From Phycisphaerales bacterium UBA7812 (GTDB lineage Bacteria; Planctomycetota; Phycisphaerae; Phycisphaerales; UBA1924), in the NCBI GenBank assembly GCA_002480345.1, contig DLBY01000127.1:1-10029 (forward strand): a stretch of DNA of 10,029 bases, given 5' to 3'. This document shows, one piece after another, positions 7,026 through 10,029 of this stretch (the first letter of the stretch is position 1; each line of letters begins with the position of its first letter). The notes beneath the pieces are model-generated. The model saw only the letters and a program-made list of their open reading frames with translations, did no database searches and was not told the origin of the DNA. The position numbers were made by a program, and so were the translations under genes.

Positions 7026-7889
7026 TTACGCCGCCGCCGAGCTCGCCGCACCGATCGGGCGATAGCAGAAGCCCTGCACATGCGACAGAGGCTCGAACCG
7101 GTCGTTCACATTGCGGATGTTCTCGGAGTGCCCGATGAACAGCGTTCCGTCGCTCGCGATCTGGTCGCCGAACATCCCGACGACCCGCTTCTTCATCTCG
7201 TCGTCGAAGTAGATCATCACATTTCGGCAGAAGATCACATCCCAGGTCCCGTGCCGCTTCGCCGCGAGACGGTCCTTGAGGTTGTGCAGCTCGAAGTTCA
7301 CCATCGAGCGGATCTCTGGGTCGACCGACCAGATCCCGTTCTGCTCCTTGAAGTAGCGCGACTTCACCAGCTCGGGCGTCGTCCGCATCGCGTAGCTCGA
7401 GTACTCGCCCGTGTTCGCGATGTTGAGCGCCCGCTCCGAGATGTCCGTGCCCAGGATCTCGATGCTCCAGTCCTTGAGACGCACCCCCAGCGTGCGGTGC
7501 ACGATGATCGCGAGCGTGAAGGGCTCCTCGCCCGTCGAGCACGCCGCCGACCACAGGCGGAGCCGCTTCGTGCGCGAACGCGCCTCGAGAAGCTCCGGGA
7601 GGATCTGCTTCTCGAACACCCCGAGCTGGGGCTCGTTGCGGAAGAAGCTCGTCTCGTTGATCGTGATCCGATTGAACATCTCCTGGAACTCGTCGGACTG
7701 GTACGGCCCCATCGTCAGGAACGCGATGTACTGGTCGAAGTCCTGAAGCTCCAGTTCGGTCAGGCGATGGCTCAGCCGGCTCTCGACGATGTACTTCTTC
7801 GTCTCGGGAAAGTGAATCCCCGCGCGGTCGTAGATGATCTTCGCCAGCGCATTGAACTGGGACTCGGTCATCGAAGGGATGGTGCTCAT
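7026..7889 (-). CDS. cheR: Chemoreceptor glutamate methyltransferase CheR
   Basis: 287 residues from the ATG at 7889, close to the usual length (E. coli CheR has 286). The open frame extends further upstream, but that stretch is Arg/Pro/Ser-rich and overlaps the end of cheW, so it is not protein-like. Family motifs run in order: helical N-domain (T-E-S-Q-F from residue 8), I-N-E-T-S-F-F-R-N at 77-85, the SAM-binding S-A-A-C-S-T-G-E-E-P at 114-123, G-T-D-I-S at 147-151, C-R-N-V-M-I-Y-F at 221-228 and G-H-S-E at 253-256. It should methylate glutamates on chemoreceptors with S-adenosylmethionine, opposing CheB. The Shine-Dalgarno is weak (AGG/GGCAG region ahead of the ATG), unlike its neighbours. 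A 106-base gap with three inverted repeats separates it from cheW. Confidence 0.95.
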   Translation of the reverse strand: MSTIPSMTESQFNALAKIIYDRAGIHFPETKKYIVESRLSHRLTELELQDFDQYIAFLTMGPYQSDEFQEMFNRITINETSFFRNEPQLGVFEKQILPELLEARSRTKRLRLWSAACSTGEEPFTLAIIVHRTLGVRLKDWSIEILGTDISERALNIANTGEYSSYAMRTTPELVKSRYFKEQNGIWSVDPEIRSMVNFELHNLKDRLAAKRHGTWDVIFCRNVMIYFDDEMKKRVVGMFGDQIASDGTLFIGHSENIRNVNDRFEPLSHVQGFCYRPIGAASSAAA

Positions 7890-7906
7890 CGGTGTCTGCC
7901 TGCTGT

Positions 7907-7923
7907 CGGCCCGTGGCGGGCCG
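7907..7923. repeat. Inverted repeat A in the cheW-cheR gap
   Basis: CGGCCCG at 7907-7913 and CGGGCCG at 7917-7923 are perfect 7-base complements around a 3-base loop. It lies 17 bases before the cheR start codon, so a stem here could affect access to the weak cheR ribosome site. No U-tract follows in the minus-strand transcript. Confidence 0.5.
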
Positions 7924-7941
7924 CGTTGAATTGCCGGTCGA

Positions 7942-7959
7942 GCCGCGGGAGCCCGCGGC
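7942..7959. repeat. Inverted repeat B in the cheW-cheR gap
   Basis: GCCGCGGG at 7942-7949 and CCCGCGGC at 7952-7959 are perfect 8-base complements separated by two bases. As RNA it would form a tight GC stem of about seven pairs with a 4-base loop. It lacks a U-tract and is the middle of three such elements. Confidence 0.5.
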
Positions 7960-7967
7960 CGGTCTGC

Positions 7968-7980
7968 CCCCGCTGCGGGG
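7968..7980. repeat. Inverted repeat C just after cheW
   Basis: CCCCGC at 7968-7973 and GCGGGG at 7975-7980 flank one base. As RNA this is a stem of four to five GC pairs. It begins 15 bases past the cheW stop codon and is followed by GCAGACCGG in the transcript, so it is not a standard terminator. Confidence 0.4.
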
Positions 7981-7995
7981 CCTGTTTTCCGCCCG

Positions 7996-8520
7996 TCAGG
8001 CCGCGTCCGCGGAGATCGGCATGCCCGAGAGATCGAGCACCCCGAAGAGCTTCTCCAGATCGAGCACGATGAGCAGCCGCCCCTCGAGCTTCGCGATGCC
8101 CTTGATGAAGTCGGCATCGACCGAGCCCATCACCTCGGGGGTGGGATCCACGATCGATGAATCGATCCGCAGCACCTCGTGCACGCGATCGACGATGAAG
8201 CCCGTCTCCTTGCCGTCGAACTCGAGCACCACGATCCGGGTCTGATCGCCCGCCTCGACTTCCGGGAAGCCGAATTTCATCCGCAGTTGCACCACGGGAA
8301 AGATCTTCCCCCGCAGGTTGATCACGCCCGCGATCTCGGGCGGGCTCTTGGGCACCCGCGTGATCTCCAGCAGACGGTTGATCTCGCGCACCGCGTGGAT
8401 GTCGACCGCGAAGTGCTCGCCCGCGAGCTCGAAGGTCACCAACTGCATCTGCTCGCTCGAGCCGGAAACGGATTCGCTCGATGCGGACTCGTTCTCAACG
8501 CTGATCTGCTCGTCTGACAC
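7996..8520 (-). CDS. cheW: Chemotaxis coupling protein CheW
   Basis: 174 residues from a GTG at 8520. An ATG lies 14 codons further upstream, but the GTG has GGAGG five bases ahead of it, and the upstream ATG has no ribosome site and would add a Pro/Cys-containing segment outside the family pattern. Residues 1-25 are a Ser/Glu-rich acidic tail, probably disordered. The CheW double beta-barrel follows, with Q-L-V-T-F-E-L-A-G-E-H-F-A-V-D at 26-40, I-A-G-V-I-N-L-R-G-K-I at 63-73, the I-V-V-L-E-F strand at about 96-101 and G-I-A-K-L-E-G-R-L-L-I-V-L-D-L at about 141-155. It should link CheA to chemoreceptors at the inner face of the membrane. It is 148 bases after cheB and 106 before cheR. Confidence 0.94.
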   Translation of the reverse strand: MSDEQISVENESASSESVSGSSEQMQLVTFELAGEHFAVDIHAVREINRLLEITRVPKSPPEIAGVINLRGKIFPVVQLRMKFGFPEVEAGDQTRIVVLEFDGKETGFIVDRVHEVLRIDSSIVDPTPEVMGSVDADFIKGIAKLEGRLLIVLDLEKLFGVLDLSGMPISADAA

Positions 8521-8539
8521 GGGAGCCTCCGTTTCCGAA

Positions 8540-8557
8540 ACCCCACAGAACGGGGGT
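8540..8557 (-). other. Small hairpin in the leader between cheB and cheW
   Basis: ACCCC at 8540-8544 can pair with the G-run and T at 8553-8557 across an 8-base loop. In the minus-strand transcript the stem is followed by TTTCGG and then the cheW ribosome site about 10 bases on. It could be a weak attenuator or nothing at all. The rest of the 148-base gap shows no gene that I can support. Confidence 0.2.
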
Positions 8558-8668
8558 CGCATGCGTGGTGCCGCGGCGGTGCCGCGTTCGCCTTCGGACG
8601 GTTCTGATCGGTCCGGAAGTCATCTCCCTTGAGCCCGATCACGCGGTACATCACGCGTTGTGCGGTGC

Positions 8669-9745
8669 TTACGCCGTTCTACGCAGACCCGCGCCGATGC
8701 ACCCGCTCGCCTGCGACACGAGGGATCCGATCTGCTCGATGCCCATCGCGGCCGTCGCGACGCCCGCCTCAACCACCGCCCTGGGCATCCCGTAGACCAC
8801 GCAGGATTCAGCGGTTTGCGCCACGATCTGGGCGCCCGCCGCGTGCATCGCCCTGGCGCCCTCGCACCCGTCATCGCCCATGCCGGTGAGCATGACCCCC
8901 AGGGCCCGGCGTCCGTACACGGATGCGGCGCTCGAGAACAGTTCGTTCACGCTGGGCTTGTACAGCGCGTCGGCGGGGGTGGAGGAGACCTCGAGCCGGA
9001 CCTCGCCGCGGGACTGGCGCACGCGCAGGTGCTTGCCGCCTTCCGCGATGTAGACCGTTCCGGGCGCGGCGCGCTCCCCGTCCTCCGCGAGTTTCACCGT
9101 CGCCGCGCCCACCCCGTCCAAGCGGGTCGCGAGGCTCTTGGTAAACAACGCCGGCATGTGCTGGGCGATGAAGATCGGCGCCGTGGGCCGTCCATCCAGC
9201 GATTCGACGATCCGTTCGAGCACCGGGGGCCCCCCGGTCGAGGATCCGATCACGACCGCGTCGAGCCCGCGCGTGCGCACCGTTGCGGACGAGAGCCGCT
9301 CGGGCACATGCGGCTTCGGCGCATCCGGACGCGACGCCCGAGACACGTGGAGCCCGATCGCGCGCACTTTGCTGAGCAACTCAGCCCGGAACGCCTCGTT
9401 CTCCTCCCCGACCCCCAAGTGTTCCTTCGCGATTACATCCGCGGCGCCCGCGTTCAACGCGAGGATCGCGGTCTGGCTCCCTTCCGCTGTCAGCGTCGAG
9501 CACATCAGCACCGCGGGGCGGGTCCGCCCGTGCTCCGCGCGGATCTTGCGCAGTGCGGTCAGGCCGTTCATCTCGGGCATCTCGACATCCATCGTCACGA
9601 TGTCGGGGTCGAGTTCCTTGACCTTTGCGACAGCGTCCACCCCGTTCCGGGCTGTGCCCACGACCTCGAAGCCGCGCCCAGATGAGAACATCTGGGTCAG
9701 CACCTTCCGCATGAACGCCGAATCGTCCGCGATCAGTACCCGCAC
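8669..9745 (-). CDS. cheB: Chemoreceptor methylesterase/deamidase CheB
   Basis: 358 residues from a GTG at 9745, which has GAGG seven bases ahead and opens directly into the first receiver strand (RVLIADDS). The frame extends 56 codons further upstream to an ATG, but that part is Arg-rich and low in protein character. The receiver domain (about 1-120) has D7-D8, phospho-acceptor D53 in V-T-M-D-V-E-M-P-E-M-N-G and K108. The linker covers about 121-160. The catalytic domain has the Ser-His-Asp triad: S169 in G-S-S-T-G-G, H196 in A-Q-H-M-P and D292 in T-G-M-G-D-D-G. It should remove methyl groups from receptors when phosphorylated by CheA, giving adaptation together with CheR. It is the first gene of the operon and begins 257 bases from the tRNA end. 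Confidence 0.96.
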   Translation of the reverse strand: MRVLIADDSAFMRKVLTQMFSSGRGFEVVGTARNGVDAVAKVKELDPDIVTMDVEMPEMNGLTALRKIRAEHGRTRPAVLMCSTLTAEGSQTAILALNAGAADVIAKEHLGVGEENEAFRAELLSKVRAIGLHVSRASRPDAPKPHVPERLSSATVRTRGLDAVVIGSSTGGPPVLERIVESLDGRPTAPIFIAQHMPALFTKSLATRLDGVGAATVKLAEDGERAAPGTVYIAEGGKHLRVRQSRGEVRLEVSSTPADALYKPSVNELFSSAASVYGRRALGVMLTGMGDDGCEGARAMHAAGAQIVAQTAESCVVYGMPRAVVEAGVATAAMGIEQIGSLVSQASGCIGAGLRRTA

Positions 9746-9809
9746 GGTGCGCCCTCGTGTGTGTGGTCCGCTGGTCGCCCCGGCTCGCCGCCGACGCGCA
9801 TCGACAGCC

Positions 9810-9838
9810 TGTATCGAACGGAACCGACCCGGGCTGAA
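9810..9838 (-). promoter_or_regulatory. Weak promoter candidate ahead of cheB
   Basis: On the minus strand TTCAGC (9833-9838) and GATACA (9810-9815) are 17 bases apart, the ideal spacing for a sigma-70 type promoter, but each box matches only about half of the consensus. The -10 part also partly resembles the CGATA core of flagellar sigma-28 sites. A start near 9803 would give a leader of about 58 bases. The 9746-9937 region otherwise shows no gene or strong motif. Confidence 0.2.
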
Positions 9839-9937
9839 CGGCGACTCGGGGGTTTGGCGCGACACCGCCCGCGCCGCGCGATCGGCGTCGATCCGGGCGA
9901 GTTCGACCGACACCCGGGACGGGGCGCACGGAACTGC

Positions 9938-9995
9938 AAAACGGGGACGAGCGGCGCCGGTCGGGGCCCGGGGGCCAACCGTCCAACGCCGCTCG
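9938..9995 (-). terminator. GC-rich hairpin with short T-run after the tRNA, probable terminator
   Basis: CGAGCGGCG at 9948-9956 and CGCCGCTCG at 9987-9995 are perfect 9-base complements. Between them CGGT (9958-9961) can pair with ACCG (9978-9981), and GGCCC (9965-9969) with GGGCC (9972-9976), giving one long composite stem. In the minus-strand transcript four Us (9938-9941) follow six bases after the stem. It starts eight bases after the tRNA 3' end. The layout fits a terminator for the tRNA transcript, although the U-run is short and offset. Confidence 0.5.
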
Positions 9996-10002
9996 CAGGA
10001 AA

Positions 10003-10029
10003 TGCCCAGGAGAGGACTCGAACCTCCAC
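10003..10029 (-). tRNA. tRNA 3' end, probably tRNA-Leu (partial, cut by window edge)
   Basis: The minus strand reads GTGGAGG-TTCGAGT-CCTCT-CCTGGGC-A. This is a T-arm with five-pair stem (one G-U pair), a standard TTCGAGT loop, the 3' acceptor strand CCTGGGC and discriminator A. The 5' strand would be GCCCAGG, lying beyond the window. This acceptor pair together with discriminator A is like that of bacterial tRNA-Leu, but the anticodon is not in view, so identity is inferred. The next bases are TTT, so CCA is not encoded and must be added by a nucleotidyltransferase. Confidence 0.8.

Noticed and set aside
4862..8072. Long plus-strand open frames of 758 and 983 codons (4862-7138 and 5121-8072)
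   Set aside because: Both lie opposite cheA and cheR, which are certain from their motifs. The antisense products are repetitive in composition and show no domain.
7890..8117. N-terminal extension of CheR overlapping cheW
   Set aside because: It would read through the three inverted repeats and into cheW in another frame, with a low-complexity product. The ATG at 7889 gives the normal family length.
9746..9913. N-terminal extension of CheB by 56 residues to an upstream ATG
   Set aside because: The extension is Arg-rich and unlike CheB, whereas the GTG at 9745 has a ribosome site and starts right at the receiver domain.
9733..10029. 98-codon minus-strand open frame starting in the tRNA
   Set aside because: Its first residues are a translation of the tRNA T-arm, a common false gene call. 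No ribosome site or family is seen.
1..10029. CRISPR arrays, insertion sequences, direct repeats of transposon type, riboswitches
   Set aside because: I saw no regularly spaced repeats, no transposase or integrase protein, and no recognisable riboswitch core in either strand.

Overview
The window is a GC-rich stretch (clearly above 60% G+C) in which every gene I can support lies on the minus strand. It therefore reads right to left: the 3' end of a tRNA, a compact chemotaxis operon, a family of FapA/DUF342 type, a secreted haem-motif protein and a truncated lipoprotein. A Planctomycetota host, perhaps of the Phycisphaerae kind, is my inference. It rests on the secreted protein with a CX4CH motif, its SH3-like and TPR-like N-terminal half, and the GC-rich composition. 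No rRNA or phylogenetic marker in the window settles it.

Right edge (about 9746-10029): the last 27 bases are the T-arm and acceptor strand of a tRNA, probably tRNA-Leu, with no encoded CCA. A long GC-rich hairpin follows, with a short T-run that may end the tRNA transcript. The remaining leader of the chemotaxis operon holds only a weak promoter candidate.

Centre (2099-9745): cheB, cheW, cheR, cheA, cheX, cheY and a FapA/DUF342 gene follow one another. Gaps are 148 and 106 bases for the first two junctions, then 28 to 40 bases for the rest. The set gives a full cytoplasmic signalling core: CheW adaptor and CheA kinase, CheR and CheB for receptor methylation and demethylation, CheY as response regulator and a CheX-type protein to dephosphorylate CheY-P. 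There is no receptor (MCP), CheD, CheC or CheZ in the window, so the receptors must be encoded elsewhere. CheA carries a second, degenerate Hpt-like domain that keeps a histidine. cheB and cheW both start at GTG, chosen from Shine-Dalgarno placement, and cheA is trimmed to an internal ATG for the same reason.

Left part (1-1897): downstream of fapA and separated by a hairpin-bearing gap is a signal-peptide protein of 446 residues with one CX4CH haem-type motif in its C-terminal domain. After a further gap comes the N-terminal 130 codons of a lipoprotein gene that runs off the window.

Most of the window is a well-known system. The parts most worth a second look are the FapA-family gene locked into a cheX-cheY operon, the second Hpt-like domain in CheA, the row of three GC-rich inverted repeats between cheW and cheR, and the unclassified CX4CH protein.
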